Positions 44,791-57,912 are shown, counted from the first letter of the stretch. The stretch: DNA of 60,892 bases from Selaginella moellendorffii (GCF_000143415.4 NW_003314357.1:189293-250184); one strand, 5' to 3'. Notes: generated by a model from the sequence alone, not told the origin. Numbers and translations are program-made.

Positions 44791-46709
44791 AAGTTCTTTT
44801 CCTCGTTTCTTGGGGAAAATCTTGCTAACCTTGAAGCTATCCTCTCTCAGAACAAATCTATTATGTGAAATAAATTTAAACCTTATGTAACTTTTTATTT
44901 ATCTCCTTAATTACAACTTAGTTTCCTAAATATGATTTCTAAATCTTACTATTTCATTTGATTTGCTCTTGGCTTAAGAAGAATGATCAAATCAAACCCT
45001 CTAATCCCTGAAACCCCAAAGAAAAATGGACCTGCAAAAGATCACAACCATCATTGAGATGTGTCCGAGATGGAATGTGTACCTCACAATGTGCAACATG
45101 ACTTATATTTTTATGAACATTATAATGTGATTATATTCAGAATAGAGTTTTAATTATTGGTAATACATGAAAATCACTTTTATATGTTGTAGTTATCCAG
45201 TTATTTAGATTAGTAAAATATGTAAAGGTTAGATAGGTGCTAGAAAATATTTGGCACATAAATCCTCACACCAGATTACTGCAACATATCCCAGAATAAT
45301 TGCATTTAAATTCTCAATATCTGCAATCTAAAATTTTAGAGGGGAAAATGTCATAATTGCAATTTGTAAAGGAAAATTGCATTTGAGACTCACACAAATG
45401 AGCACAAAAGAGCTAACAAGGCAAGTTTCTTATGCTCAAGTCTGATAGTCATTTTGCTGGTGTTTATATTACAAAACAAACAAATAAAAACATCAATTTT
45501 CTCTATATAATTCATTAATGAAGCTAAGAACTATTATTTCCCTCAAAAAGGCTTGGAAGAACCAAATTGAAGCACCAGCTGCTGGTTGGTTTTATTTTTT
45601 TCTAGCAGCAAGGTTGTTTTTCTCTAGAGACAAATTGATCTTGAATCCCAGATTTTCCTACAGACACAATCAAGGCTATGTAAGGAATGCTGTGTAAGGG
45701 ATTAGAGCATTGACTGTGGCACTAGATTCAACCAAGAGTATGGTTCTTAGCCACAAACACTTCAATGATGGCATGGATTATTATCATAGCAAGGTCTATC
45801 ACTGACTTAAAGGTATACAGCCATTTCTCCAAATGATCTTTACCACCTGTTGGATTTAGTTGCATGAGAATCCTCTAAGAACATTAAGAGCCTAAGTGCT
45901 AACATAAGTATCAAATTTGGACAAGCTGAGAGTTCCTTGTAGGAGGCTACAGAAAGAAACTTCAAACCATTACCATATCAAGAGCAATGGCTTCACTTTC
46001 ACTCAATGTTTCCCAAACCCCTTTTATGAAATTTAATGGATAAGCACCTGTCTTTAGAAACATTGAAAGCTAAATCACATCCCCAATAAATCAAAACCTA
46101 CTTTAATTTCCTAATAATGGGTAAACCAAAATAATCATACTCTTTCCAAACAAATATACTCTTTACTTGTAAATTCAGTCATTGTTCTTCTCCTTGGTGG
46201 GGCACTTCTTTCTCTAAATACACACAAACTTTACACTATAATTAAAAATTGCTTTATGCTTGAATGAAAGTGGGCTTTTATTCCATGCATAAACTCAATA
46301 CAATTTCTGCAAATGAGAAATATAAAAGAGTTACTTCTAATTAATAATTATTAGTATATTCTGTTTTCTTATTTATTATAAAAGGTATTAGAGTTATTTT
46401 TATGCTCTTAATATGTTTTAAACTTATCAGCACTAAACATTATTCATAAAACTACTCTCTCCATTACTCATATAAAGTTTTACAACTATACTATAAACTA
46501 TTTAAAACCTTTCATTTAAACAATTATTTTAATATCTAAAGGAGTCACTAAAAATTGTGTTTAAAATAATTCAATATTCTTTTGGAATTTTGTCATATTT
46601 ATTTTAATCTATATTTTCCAATGGAGCTGGAATCTCAGCATCATCATACTCATAATATTAACACTAAATTATTAAAATTAAACATAATTTTCTAGTACAA
46701 ATGTTGCTT
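44791..46709. other. AT-rich spacer, no recognised gene
   Basis: No long open frame, RNA gene or repeat structure seen. Confidence 0.6.
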
Positions 46710-46714
46710 ATAGT
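46710..46714. repeat. target-site duplication ATAGT (left)
   Basis: Matches 52229-52233, flanking Gypsy-5. Confidence 0.85.
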
Positions 46715-47075
46715 AGTCAAGACCCCTGACAAGATCAAGACTAGAAAATGCAAAAAGACAAAGAGAAAAGTTAGTGGAAACAAAGAAGAGGCCTTAGACT
46801 GGTGTTGATTTAGATTGTGGAGAAATGGAACAAGGCTAACTTATATATACTATAGGTTGATGAAGCTCCACCACTCTTGGATCGAGGACGGCCTAAATAT
46901 AGCTGAGGTCGAGGAGGTGCCACATCATCATCAGGAATGTGGCTCGAGACTCAGGAATCGGGAAGTGTCTCGAGAGTCAGGAATAGGGAAGTATCTCGAG
47001 AGTCAGGAATGTGGTCTACAGGTCAGGAATCCGGCGAGAGTCAAGAATGTGGCAAGAATTGGGGGATTCCTGACA
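46715..47075 (-). repeat. Gypsy-5 3' LTR (left)
   Basis: 361 bp. Contains several short direct repeats of a GTCTCGAGAGTCAGGAAT unit and a TATATATA box. Confidence 0.9.
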
Positions 47076-47149
47076 GCACCCCCTCCTCAAGAACGAGTGG
47101 AACGAGGATGTGAACGAGAACGAAGAGGAGGATGAGATGAGCGGCGAGG

Positions 47150-49302
47150 GATGGGAGATGGAGAAAAAGAATGAGGACTGGGACAAGAAGGATAGCGGCG
47201 GTGGAAGTCCTGAACAAGGTTAGGAGAATGAATCAGGTTGTCCGCAGGTTCCCAAGTGCGTTCCTCAGGTCTGTAACCCTTCCAATCCACCAGATAGTAG
47301 AGTTTAGACCATGAAATCTTGGAATCAAGGATGTCCTGAACCTCGTACTCAGACCCATCCTCGAGCTGCACTGGTGGAGGCGGAGGAATGACCCGATTTG
47401 GAATAAGACTGGGAATATAAGGCTCAAGGAGAGAGGAGTGAAAAACGGGTGAATTTGATATGAGGAGGGAAGTGCAAGGCGATAAGTGATAGGATTAATG
47501 ATGGCAGTGATAGGGAAAGGACCAAGGCGTTTGAAATCAAGTTTTGGACAGGGCCTGGTGGTGGAGATATTTCGCCTGAGGAGCCAGACTTTATCCCCGA
47601 TATTGTAAGGGGGACAATCCTGACGATGGACATTGGCAAATGTTTTATGAGATTCCTGAGCACAATGGAGGTAGAAGGAGATGGAGTTGTGGATTTCCTG
47701 GATGTTGGAGATAAATGCCTCAGAGCGGGGATTTGAACGAGAGGATTCAGATGGAGAAGGAAGTGAGAGATTGAATTGGGGATTTCGGCCAGAGCTTGCA
47801 AAGAAGGGGGAAACTCGAAGAGAGGAGTGAACAAAGTTGTTATAGGAGAACTCAGCAAGAGGAAGGATATCAAACCAGTTATCCTGATGATAGTTGATGA
47901 AGCACCTCAAGAATTGTTCCAACGTCTGAATCATTCGCTCGGACTGCCCATCAGTTTGAGGATGATATGCCGAAGAGAGGTTGGCCTTCACTCCAAGCAG
48001 CTGCAAAAACCGTTGCCAGAAATGAGAGAAGAACTGAGGCTCCCGATCCAAAACCACATCTGTAGGAATCCCATGAAGTCGGAAAATTTCCCTGAATACC
48101 AGTTTTGCCATGTCCTCGCCCGAAAACTCCTTGGTACATGGCAAGAAGTGCGCCATCTTTGTGAAGCAACCCACCACGACTAAAATGCTGTTGAAGCCTC
48201 CAGAACTCGAAAGATCACTCAAGATGGATTCCCAAGGACCTGAAGGGACCGGAAGGGAACGAAGCAAACCTGAAGGAAGGTGGCAAGGTACCTTATTCCG
48301 GGCACAAGTGTCACAGGAGGTAACAAAAGCTTTGATGTAGTCGTCCATGTGAGGCCACCAAAAGTCCCGTGCAACTAGCTCATAGGTTTTTGCAATGCCG
48401 AAGTGACCAGCAGTCGGGCTATCGTGGCACGCCATCAGGACCAACCTTCGAGCATCACCTTCAGGAACGTAAAGCTGCTCCCCACGGTACAATAAACCAT
48501 CTAAGAACTCGAACTCGTCAAATCGCCGGCAGTCGGGAGTCACTGGGTGTCCAGCCTGAAGATGGGGGAAAATGTCGCTAGTGAGATCATCGGATTGAAG
48601 ATCGTTTCTGATTGCATCCATCAAGGAGGAGTCTTGAGGGGCCAGGGAAATTGCCATAACTTGAAGCCGATCAGGACCGAGGATAACTTGATCCTGTTGA
48701 TCGAAGGCAGGATTACCAGGCCTGAGACTGAGATAGGAGTGCCTTGAAAGAGCATCAGAAAGGCCTTGAAACTTTCCAGGTCTGTACTTGATAACAAAGT
48801 CAAACCGACTTAGGAATTGTGCCCACCTTGCTTGACGATGGCTTAAAACTCGGGAAGTGGCAAAGTACTCGAGATTTTTGTGATCCGTCCAGATTGTTGT
48901 TTGATGGCTCGCCCCCTCCAAGAAACGGCGCCACTCTCCAAAGGAATCCACGATGGCAAGGAGCTCCTTGTCGTGGATTTCGTAATTGATCTCCGCAGGC
49001 TGGAATTTCTGAGAATGGAAAGCGACCGGATGAAGTTTGTGATCCGCTCCGAGTTGAGACAGCACAGCACCAATGGCAAAGTCGGAGGCGTCAGCCTCGA
49101 TGAAGAAAGGTTGTGAGGAATCAACATGGATCAAGACAGGAGCAGAACTGAAGGCCGCCTTGAGTGTGTCGAAGGCCTGCTGGGCAGCAGCAGACCAAGA
49201 GAAGGGAACATCCTTGTGAGTGAGATGTGTGAGAGGAAGGACAATGTCAGAGTAGTGATCAATGAATTTGCGGTAGAAGTTGGCGAAGCCAAGGAAAACC
49301 TA
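47150..49302 (-). pseudogene. Gypsy-5 RNase H, integrase and chromodomain
   Basis: RNase H has FFIEADASDFAIGAVLS. Integrase has its zinc region (block CDTCARNKVPC) and core motifs DVVLDREPQF (Asp) and DGQSERMIQTLEQFLR (Glu). Around the first catalytic Asp the sequence is two residues shorter than the family pattern (ESILSDLSSSGGF), so that Asp may be lost. After IHPFF near 47440 the frame changes, and the chromodomain EYEVQDILDSK ... DWKGYRPEERTWEPADNL is read in another frame at about 47190-47350. A TAG at 49300 separates this part from RT. Confidence 0.88.
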
Positions 49303-50143
49303 AACGTCCGACATTGATTGTGGAGGCTCCCATTTGAGAATAGTCTTGACTTTGGCAGGATCCATCGTGATACCCTCAGGAGTGACAATGTACCCAAGGA
49401 ACTCCATAGACTGCTGATCAAAGGAACATTTCTCAAGCTTTGCGTATAGGCCGTGTTCTCGCAGCTTCGCTAGCACCTTGCGTACATGTTCGTCATGCTC
49501 CTCCTGAGTTTTTGAGTAGATGAGGATGTCATCAAGGTAGACGATCACCATCTGATCAAGAAACTCCCGAAAGACATCGTTCGCCATGTGTTGGAAAACT
49601 GCTGGAGCATTTGTCAAGCCAAATGGCATGACAGTGTACTCGAAGTGGCCATAGCCGGTTCGGAACGCAGTCTTCCACATCACCAGGCCGGATCCGGATC
49701 AGGTTGTATGCTCCACGGAGGTCGATCTTGGTGAAGAAGCGGGCACCGCCGAGACATTCCAACAGGTCCGAGATCAGGGGCAGCGGATAACGGTTCCGAA
49801 CAGTCACCTTGTTCAAACCTCGGTAGTCGATGACTAGCCGCAAGCTCCCATCCTTCTTCTTGACAAAGAAGACAGGCGCTCCAGTCGGGGACTGCGAATG
49901 CTGAATGTAGCCCGAGGCAAGGTTCTCATCCACGTACTCTTTGAGGGCCTTAAGCTCGGATGGGGATAACCCGTAGATAGGCCCCCACGGAGGTGACGCT
50001 CCTTCCTGTAAATCAATGGGACAATCATAAGGCCGATGAACAGGCAGTACACTAGCTTTTTTCTTGTCAAACACATCCCCAAAATCATGAAGGAAGACTG
50101 ACAGGAAAAACATGCAAAGCAAAAAGAAAAAGAGGTTCTTCAT
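49300..50143 (-). pseudogene. Gypsy-5 reverse transcriptase, frameshifted
   Basis: The RT starts with a [20 protein letters not shown] block; fingers [20 protein letters not shown]; palm [16 protein letters not shown]; catalytic [11 protein letters not shown], all well conserved. A one-base frame change near 49680 separates fingers from palm. A second frame change near 50100 separates it from protease. Confidence 0.9.
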
Positions 50144-50888
50144 GAAGGAGTTCTTTCATAGTGATTGTGGAAATAGGAGGAGGCGTACGACTAAATGGAA
50201 TGATGAGACGAGGATACAGTCCAGTGTAAGATGGAAGAGAGGAAAAAGAAGAGGGTGAAAACTTTATAGAGTCAGGAATAGAACCCCGATTTGAGTTTAG
50301 GGAACTTTTCCTAATTCGGACTCGATGAACAGTAGGGGAAGCCGTGGGAGAGATGAGCAGTAATTCCTTCCAACAGATTTGAGGCTGATGTAGTTGGAAC
50401 CAAGGAAGACCGAGCACCACAGAGGAGGACTTGCTGTTGATGATGTTGAAGGTGATATCGGTGACGGTGGACCCGATGTGTACTCGAACGGGCAATGTTT
50501 CCCTAAGTCCAGAAGATGGAGACACAAAATGCCCGCCGATGCCTTCAACCCTCAAATCCCGTATGGTAGGAGAAAGAGGAACGTGATGTCGGGCAGCAAA
50601 GTCCGTGTCCATGAAGCAGGAAGTTGCACCCGAGTCCAGTAACGCCAGAGCCTTGAGTCCTGATTGTCCGGTGAAAGAAAGGAGACATGGGACGCGGAAG
50701 TTGCGGGAATTGGTGGTGGCTTTGATAAAAGGTGGTGAGGAGCTTGATAAAGAAGAAAAGTGATTTTTATTCAGGGAGTCCAAACAGACAGCTCCTACTC
50801 TGTTTGGACAGGGTCGTTTCCCGACTATAATAGAGGTGGACTTTGAGGCAGAGTGAACTCGAGCAGTCGAGGAGGCTTCTTGGGACAT
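50085..50888 (-). pseudogene. Gypsy-5 protease region
   Basis: 267-codon frame with the retropepsin motif ALLDSGATSCFMD at about residue 80 and VVLGLPWF further on, the usual partner block (ILG-x-P/D-WL). It overlaps the RT frame at its end, with a frame change. Confidence 0.85.
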
Positions 50889-51805
50889 ACAGCTGCTTTG
50901 TGATTAGGATCAGCACAATAGAGGCAAAGATTATGAGATATTCAACGTTGCTTCTTAGCAGGACTCAACTTCTCTCTAATGAGTCGGGGAGTACCAGAAA
51001 TATCCATCGGAACCGGAGCAGTAGGTTTAGGAGTATGCCCCGAAGACTCAAGCTGGGATTCCTGAGTCTGGGACGGAAAAACAGCGGCGCGGCGACTTTC
51101 CTGACGACGTTCAAAGAGATGATTGTCACATCGAACAGCTTTGTTGATGGCATCCGACAGGTCCTTGGGATCCTCTATGGTGAGCAACAAATCCTTGACA
51201 CCGTTGTTGAGGCCGAAACGAAATTGGTCAATCAGGGCCCACTCATCCCACTAAGTGTCCAAAGCAAGGAGTTGGAACTCAGCAGCGTAGATCGAGGCAG
51301 GACGAGACCCCTGAGAGAGACGTCTCATCTTTGTGGTAGCAGCCTGAACCCGATCCGTCTCGCCAAAACATGCTTCGAGCTTCTCTTTGAACAATTGAAG
51401 ATCTATCAGTTCTGGAACCACAACCCCTTTCATGCTCTTCTCCAAAAGAGGAGAAAACCATGACAAAGCTACACCTTCGAGCAACGTCCCAATCGCGCCG
51501 ATTTGAGACTCGGGAGTAGGGTACCGCCGATGTTGAAGTGCGAAGATCAACTCCATCTAGTTCAGGAATCCGCGAAGCTCCGAACACTTGCCTAAAAATT
51601 TCGCTGGGAAGCTCACCTTCGGTTCAGGAACTTTGCTGGATCCTTGAGCTGAAAGTGAAGCAAGCTCCTGTTGCATGCGAAGAAGGGTCGCCTTCAGCTC
51701 GGTATTCTCAAATTGGATTTTTGCAAGGACTTCAGCAAAGAAATCAGGATGGCTTGGAGACTCCATTGGCAAGAAGAAAGAAAAAAGGGGGAAAAAAAAA
51801 GGCAA
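50825..51805 (-). pseudogene. Gypsy-5 Gag with three stops
   Basis: One frame broken by TAG at 51557, TAG at 51251 and TGA at 50942. It starts MESPSHPDFFAEVLAKIQFE with a coiled-coil-like N-terminus. The Gag core has EGVALSWFSPLLE and LEACFGETDRVQAAT. The zinc knuckle CLYCADPNHKAAVC (CX2CX4HX4C) lies after the third stop. Confidence 0.85.
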
Positions 51806-51867
51806 AGGTAATCAAACAATCAAAACGAGTTAAATCAAAAAACGAAAAAGCACAATTTGAATCAAAC

Positions 51868-52228
51868 TGTCAAGACCCCTGACAAGATCAAGACTGGAAA
51901 ATGCAAAAAGACAAAGAGAAAAGCTAGTGGAAACAAAGAAGAGGCCTTAGACTGGCGTTGATTCAGATTGTGGAGAAATGGAACAAGGCTAACCTATATA
52001 TACTATAGGTTGATGAAGCTCCACCACTCTTGGATCAAGGACGGCCTAAATATAGCTGAGGTCGAGGAGGCGCCACATCATCATCAGGAATGTGGCTCGA
52101 GACTCAGGAATCGGGAAGTGTCTCGAGAGTCAGGAATAGGGAAGTGTCTCGAGAGTCAGGAATGTGGTCTGCAGGTCAGAAATCCGGCGAGAGTCAAGAA
52201 TGTGGCAAGAATTGGGGGATTCCTGACA
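51868..52228 (-). repeat. Gypsy-5 5' LTR (right)
   Basis: 361 bp with intact TG...CA ends. Confidence 0.9.
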
Positions 52229-52233
52229 ATAGT
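52229..52233. repeat. target-site duplication ATAGT (right)
   Basis: Matches 46710-46714. Confidence 0.85.
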
Positions 52234-54682
52234 AGACACAATAAAAAGAATACTTCAACATTAAAATAAAATAAGTACTGACTAAAATGATATATTTCAT
52301 AACTTAAAATAGAAAAGTTGAATAGCTCTAGCTATTCTAATTTGTAAATTAATTTTTGTTTTCAAATAAACTTATGATACTTATTACACATTCATCAATG
52401 AATCTAATCACATTGAGTTGTATAATATCTAAATTATATTATGTTTAGCTATGTATGTTATCAATATGAATATGTTAAAAATTGATTACAACTCTTTGAA
52501 ATTACTAAATCATCAGAAATAAACACGATGCTCCCAATGTAGTTGGGACTTTTGCTAGTACTCCCTTATTTAAAAGTGCTATTAGCATATGGCATTTTTT
52601 ATTCCATTCTAAGAATATTGAATTTTACTTAAGGATGCTCCTAATCAGATAGATTAGATTTGTTACTCTCCAAATGGAGGGTTACAATTCTTACATGTGG
52701 CAAAGAGGTGGTGACGATTGAAATCACCTCTTGGGTTGTAATCTTTTAGGGTAGATTGTGGGGGGCAGATTGTGAAAGTGCTTTTATTCTTGAGGAATAG
52801 TGCAATGTTCTTGTTCTATTCATGATCTATGGCTATAGCATATTTAGTATAAATGCTGGCAGGGACAGAGCACCAGTGTTCCTGGAAAGGGTGATGGAGT
52901 GACGTGGGAGGTGAAGCAACTGGCAGAGGAGGAGCTACAGGGATGTTGGTGGAGTTGCTGTTGGCAAAGGTAGCAAAGAGTCATCGCTAGAGGAGGTGAG
53001 GTGTGGCCTAATGAAGGACGTGGGCAGAATGAACTATGGCTCCAAGCTTGTTATGCAGTCACCAACATCCCGTTCTTTCCAGATTTTTTGTAGCCAACAG
53101 CAAAGGCAAGATCAATGAAGAAAGCCCATGCAAGCCTCTGTAATGGACGTGAGAATTATTTTATTGGATGCCTCTGGTGGAACAAAAGAGAGTCTCTGCC
53201 AAAGGAGGAGCTTTCCCGATCCCTTCTCTCTCTCTCTCTCTTTCACACACACACACACACACCTCGATATCTTCTATTCTTACAGCACTCCCTATTTTCC
53301 TTTCTCTATGCTGATGGAGTGTCAGTTGCTCATATTATCAGGGATTTATACAGCTTAATGGCTGTGTCATTCCATTGTCTGCAGTGATTGGAGCTTTGGA
53401 AGCTTGGTGAAGTCTTTGACATCCAAGTTAAGGCTCTCGCAAGTTTCACATGAACTTAAAACATTTCCTTGTTTTTCAGTCGGAGGAAGTCTTGCAAGTG
53501 TTGGCACTGGATTAAAGCAAGAGACCACTGTTGCTACTTTGGTCACTGCTCATGCTGTGAAGGATCTCCCAATTTCCGTGCAAACTCCCTCACACACCCT
53601 CACTCCTCTTGCCCAGAATCCCCTCAAAATCCTTCAGCTTCCCGGCCGTTGCAAACATATGCTACTGCAGCAATCTGTGGTGAGATTCAAGCCGTGGTGT
53701 GCAAAGCACCACTCAGGTAAAATCGAAAAGCTTTCTACCAAAATGATTTTTGATGGACTGTGACTGCTCATGAATTACTTGAAGCCAGGGTTTTATTCAA
53801 AGCTACTTTTTGGCATTTTGAATAATTATGACTGTTTAATTAAGCATAACCCTTGAACCTTTAACCCTGCAAGAGAAAATATTTGATGGCGATTTGATGC
53901 ATATTCAGGTTTTCAGGGCTATTACTGACATACATGGATTAAGGGTTTTCATTCAAGCAACTTGCGGGTTCTTTGAATTCCTTTAATTTTTAGGCTTCTT
54001 AAGGAAATTGTCGGCCCAGCCACTGCCGGCAACAGACTTTTCAAATGACACTAATTTGTATTAAAGCTTAACATTTTCTCTGCCAAAAAGTCATTTCAAA
54101 TGGCTTTTTGGCAGCCGAATAAAACACTGCTTAAAGCTGTTGGCCAGAAAATAGAAGATTTTGAAAGCTCGGGTTGATGAAGGTAAGCACTGCCTTGGTA
54201 AGAAGGCCTTCTTCATATATTCTATGTATAACAAGAACAAGCATGAGGATTGGAGCAATGTTCAATTCTTTGGACGGGGTTGTACCTTGGCTTGTTTATC
54301 TTATCCACGAATTTGTTTTTAATTAAAAAATTGAGCTTCATCTTGATGGTGAGCATGTCAAGAAAGCTTTAATAGCATGCTTTATAAGTTTTTTGAGAAG
54401 AAAATACTAACAAATTGTACCTTGTACTTGGTGAAGAGAAATTTTGGTTATATTTGCAGCAAACCAGAAGAGAAAGATAGTGGCAAACACCTTTTCCACA
54501 TTTACTTCCTCTTGCTCACTGTACAGACAGTGTACAGCCTCGATTGGTGATGGCAAATCCAACATGGGACGAATTGGCTGTATCCCATCAAAGGTTGTAG
54601 CATTTTCATGCCATCACTTGGATGGCTCTTATCAACCATGGGAATTGATAGCTTAATCATAAGAAATTATGGAATGTTATTC
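52234..54682. other. spacer with unassigned exon-like stretches
   Basis: AT-rich to about 52850, then more GC-balanced. A block at 53480-53718 is framed by an AG acceptor and a GTAAAA donor, and another at 54462-54655; both stay open in at least one frame but match nothing I recognise. A (CT)n run and a (CA)n run lie at about 53225-53263. This sequence is not part of duplication copy 1. Confidence 0.45.
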
Positions 54683-55080
54683 ACATGTTGAATTTGGTCT
54701 TCACAGGTATTTTGTTTTGGAGCAAACACTCTTTCCAGTAAAGTCCTTATCTTTTTATTGCTATCTATTTTGTAGGTACCACATTGATCCACATGTTGTA
54801 GCTCTACCACCTTTTCTGGGACATTTCCAACTTCTTGAGGATGTTCATTTGCTCTAGAGCAGCAAGCTTCCTTTGGTGTGTTATTTCTTTGAGGGCTGGA
54901 ATGGATCCATTTTACCTCATGTACCAAAAAAAGCATTCCACCTAAGACTGACATTGATTTTGCATTTCAAACTAAACTATGTGAGCTTCGATGGAGTATG
55001 CAGAAAAGTTGGACAGTGCTGGAGAGGGAATTGATTCTTCCTCAAGATCATTATGCCATCCCTGGTTGATCAGTTTCTCC

Positions 55081-56076
55081 TTTGCTGACCATTCTTTGGG
55101 GGAGTCTGCTGGAGTAGCTTCTGATGAAGATGGAGATAAGGGATGCTCAAGATCATCAGTGCCACGGCTGCCAATCACATTTGTTGTTAGTTTTAAACTC
55201 TAGAGATGGAACATACTAAAAGATAATGACATTCTCTGTGTTTATGAGCACAAATAGGTATGCTTTAGTAAAGGTTTCTCACAAAGCTCACTAGTTTCCT
55301 TTTTCCTATTGTTTGTCACACATGGAGTCAAGCCAATGGCCCAGTGCCAATATCTTGGTTCACTCCTCAAGCAGGCCATGATGACAGCAAAGCACATTAT
55401 TCGCATAGCCAACTCTATCCATTTAAATGTAGAAATGCTCTAATGTTTATTTGGACAGGCACCCTTATCCTTGGATGAGTGCATTGCAAGTTCATGGCTT
55501 TGGAGACTATATCAAGATCTTTTGACAATCTTGTAGCCTTTCAAGGTGCGGATCACACAATGCAATGTGATTCTAATGCTCTTTTGCTTGCATTTTCTCT
55601 TTTCTTTCAGAAGAATCTCTATTGTTTCTATGATTAATCATAAAGAACTTAGTAGAATAAGAGGTTAAGATCTATATTTTCAATAACATTGAGACTTCTT
55701 GCTTATGTTGGTAGCCATGAGTGTTTTCTTGAATGCACAGTAATCACATGTCTTAAAAACTTTATATATATATATATAGGATTTTATAAGCAATCACAAT
55801 TGTTATACTTCTATGAATATATCAATCAGAAACATAAGAATATAATGTTATTAAACATTCATTTTTTACTTTGATTTTAAATCCTTTGATTGGGATACCT
55901 GTCTCCAACTATAAATGGTATAGCTTTTTTTAAAGAAATCTTAATATTGCAACTGAAAAACTATTAACCACAGTGAAATAATAAAATATACAAATAATAA
56001 TTTTAGAAATCAATAAGTATATTTTTAAAAGTATTTTAAATTTTATCAATACATATAGATAATGATTCAATAACTG
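55081..56076. other. 996 bp present only in copy 2
   Basis: Absent from copy 1, which has an 11-bp TAATAATGTTA filler instead. No gene recognised; AT-rich, with a short (TA) run near 55766. Confidence 0.85.
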
Positions 56077-56143
56077 AGACTAATAATGTTAGATGGATTT
56101 ATCTAGTTTCTAGTTTAATACATTTAAATTTTCTATATTATTA

Positions 56144-56213
56144 TAAGAAAGTTTTGTTAAATTTGATAACATTCTTTGATACCATCACACTATGCTATAA
56201 GGGATACATGTTT
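56144..56213 (+). repeat. inverted repeat, left arm (copy 2)
   Basis: Identical in sequence to 29230-29299. Confidence 0.85.
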
Positions 56214-56469
56214 GGCATCATCATATTAGAAAAATCCCCTCCTAAGACGTCCCTCAGGCTCTGGCCTTTTCTCCTGAGCATTTGCAATGAGCTGCAAGCA
56301 ATTAACATTTCTAAATATATAGTGAGTAGTATATAGTTTTATATATACAACATGACAAGGGGATCACGAGCCGAATATTCTTTGCGCACCAAGTCCCGTT
56401 ACGCGTTCGATTCCTGCGGGTGTCCCTTTCTGGGGTTTAATTTCTCTCTCTTGTTCTTGTTCGGGGTGG

Positions 56470-56987
56470 ATGAGGATCGCTGGAGGCGAGAATGTGAAGC
56501 TCTTCGATGTCGCCAGGGTTGCGCTGGTGGAATCACGCGAGTAAGATCTGCCTGCATTGCGCGACGATATGTCGTTGTTTTCCTTTCCTTCCAGAGATCG
56601 TCAAGCTTCTAGGATCTGTGCGGCAGGCATCCTCGAGACGTTTCGTTTAGCTCAAAGTCGTGGAGAGATCGTCGTTGGAATCTGGGGCATGCAAAGCTCC
56701 AGGGATGATCACGCAAAGACGAGCACCTCCTTCGATCAGGTAAAGCTTTCCTCCCTTTGTTCCTGGTCACGTAGTGAGCTTTTGCCATGCTTCCTCATAG
56801 AGTTTTTGTTCGGCCGAGCAGAAAGCTTGACGATGGATCGGTGCATCTAGTACTGGAGGCAGTCCAAAGGTATGTTTGGGTCGCTCGCTTTCTTCATTGA
56901 CACGCGGCCGAGGAAGGCAGGTGGTCTTTCCAGGAAAAAATAGAGCTGGAAAGCGAGCTCGAGCAACCTCTCGAGGGCGAGAGGTAA
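56470..56987 (+). CDS. small four-exon gene, copy 2
   Basis: Exons 56470-56540, 56595-56739, 56826-56869 and 56921-56987, the same sequence and splice sites as 29556-30073. Same doubts: the stop overlaps a donor-like GTAAGT and no family is recognised. Confidence 0.45.
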
Positions 56988-56998
56988 GTATGAGGTCG

Positions 56999-57912
56999 CT
57001 ACAACTTGAGGCCCTGCCACGACTCGAGGGCCACAAAGAACCTCTGCCAACCGAAGTAGACCCCCTCTATGATGAGAGCAGTCAGGTCCCTGGGCTCGTG
57101 GTCATCCTCGCGAGCACTCTCGAAGCACTTGAGGCCCGGTCTACAAACTCGTGCTGGCGGCCAGCGCCAGCAGCGAACAAGACATTGGGGAACACAGCCA
57201 CGCTGCGAAGCAAGTAGGCCAGCATCATCCTCCCGCATCGCCCATTCCCATCCACAAACGGATGGATGCACTCAAACTTGTAGAAGAAGTCCGAGGCCAG
57301 CACCAGGAGCTGCTCCACCGTCTTGCAGCTCCTTGTCGTCGCCTCCTCCTCAAAGAGCCGCTCCACATCCGCGTTAGTCTTGCTCACCAACTTGGACAAC
57401 TTGGGCCGGATTGCCCAGGCATCCGCGTAGAAGTGCTGCCTTCCGCTGCTCGTGATCGTCATTGCAACCTCGCTGCCGGAACGAAACAAGCCTGCGATCT
57501 CCGGCCTGCTCGGCTCCATAAGAAGCTCGTGTGACTGCCTGAGCTTGTAGTTGTTGACGCTGGGAGCCTCCTCGGCCTTCTCCTCCTGGAGCCACCATGC
57601 GTTGAATGCTCGGGACAGGCAGCGGACTTGTTCCAATCTCTCGTCTGGAGCCACCACTTCGTGGAGCTGCTCCAGGGCGTGGAGTGTTTGGTCCCGGGTA
57701 TCAAAGCCTTCCAGCTCCAGCTTGTTCACCTGGAAGAGGAAGTCGGCCATAGCGTCGCGCTGCCCGTACACGTCCAGCGCCCATGCTTTGGCATCGCCGT
57801 CCAGGGCCTGGAACCTCTTCACGTACCCACAAATGGCGTCCACCATGCTGCTCGTCGCCGGGGCTCCGTCGCCATCGCACCTCCAGAAGGGCCTCTCCGC
57901 GTATCGCCCCAT
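56999..57912 (-). pseudogene. FicA copy 2, frameshifted after the Fic motif
   Basis: Identical to FicA for residues 1-259, including the complete HPFVDGNGRCGR motif. A 7-bp deletion (TAGACAT of copy 1, plus strand) near 57137 then shifts the frame: 17 unrelated residues and a stop at 57082 replace the last 47 residues. The catalytic core is intact on paper, but the C-terminal helices, which in Fic folds pack against the core, are lost. It could be a pseudogene or make a shortened protein. The original frame's remains continue to 56999. Confidence 0.88.

Larger units (their letters stand above)
46715..52228 (-). mobile_element. Gypsy-5: second chromodomain Ty3/gypsy element
   Basis: Two 361-bp LTRs (46715-47075 and 51868-52228) inside an ATAGT duplication. 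The left LTR has lost its first TG base (AGTCAAG against TGTCAAG). Minus-strand order: Gag, protease, RT, RNase H, integrase, chromodomain. The polypurine tract GAGGAGGGGGTGC lies at 47076-47088. The sequence next to the 5' LTR (minus GTTTGATTCAAATTG) is not an initiator-Met PBS. The LTRs differ by roughly 11 substitutions, mostly transitions. Confidence 0.93.

Noticed and set aside
47424-47873. 149-codon minus-strand frame rich in Ser/Pro/Leu
   Set aside because: Overlaps the Gypsy-5 integrase in another frame.
53115-53763. Overlapping open frames after the CT/CA repeat
   Set aside because: Possible exon at 53480-53718, but three frames are comparably open and none matches a family; left as unassigned spacer.
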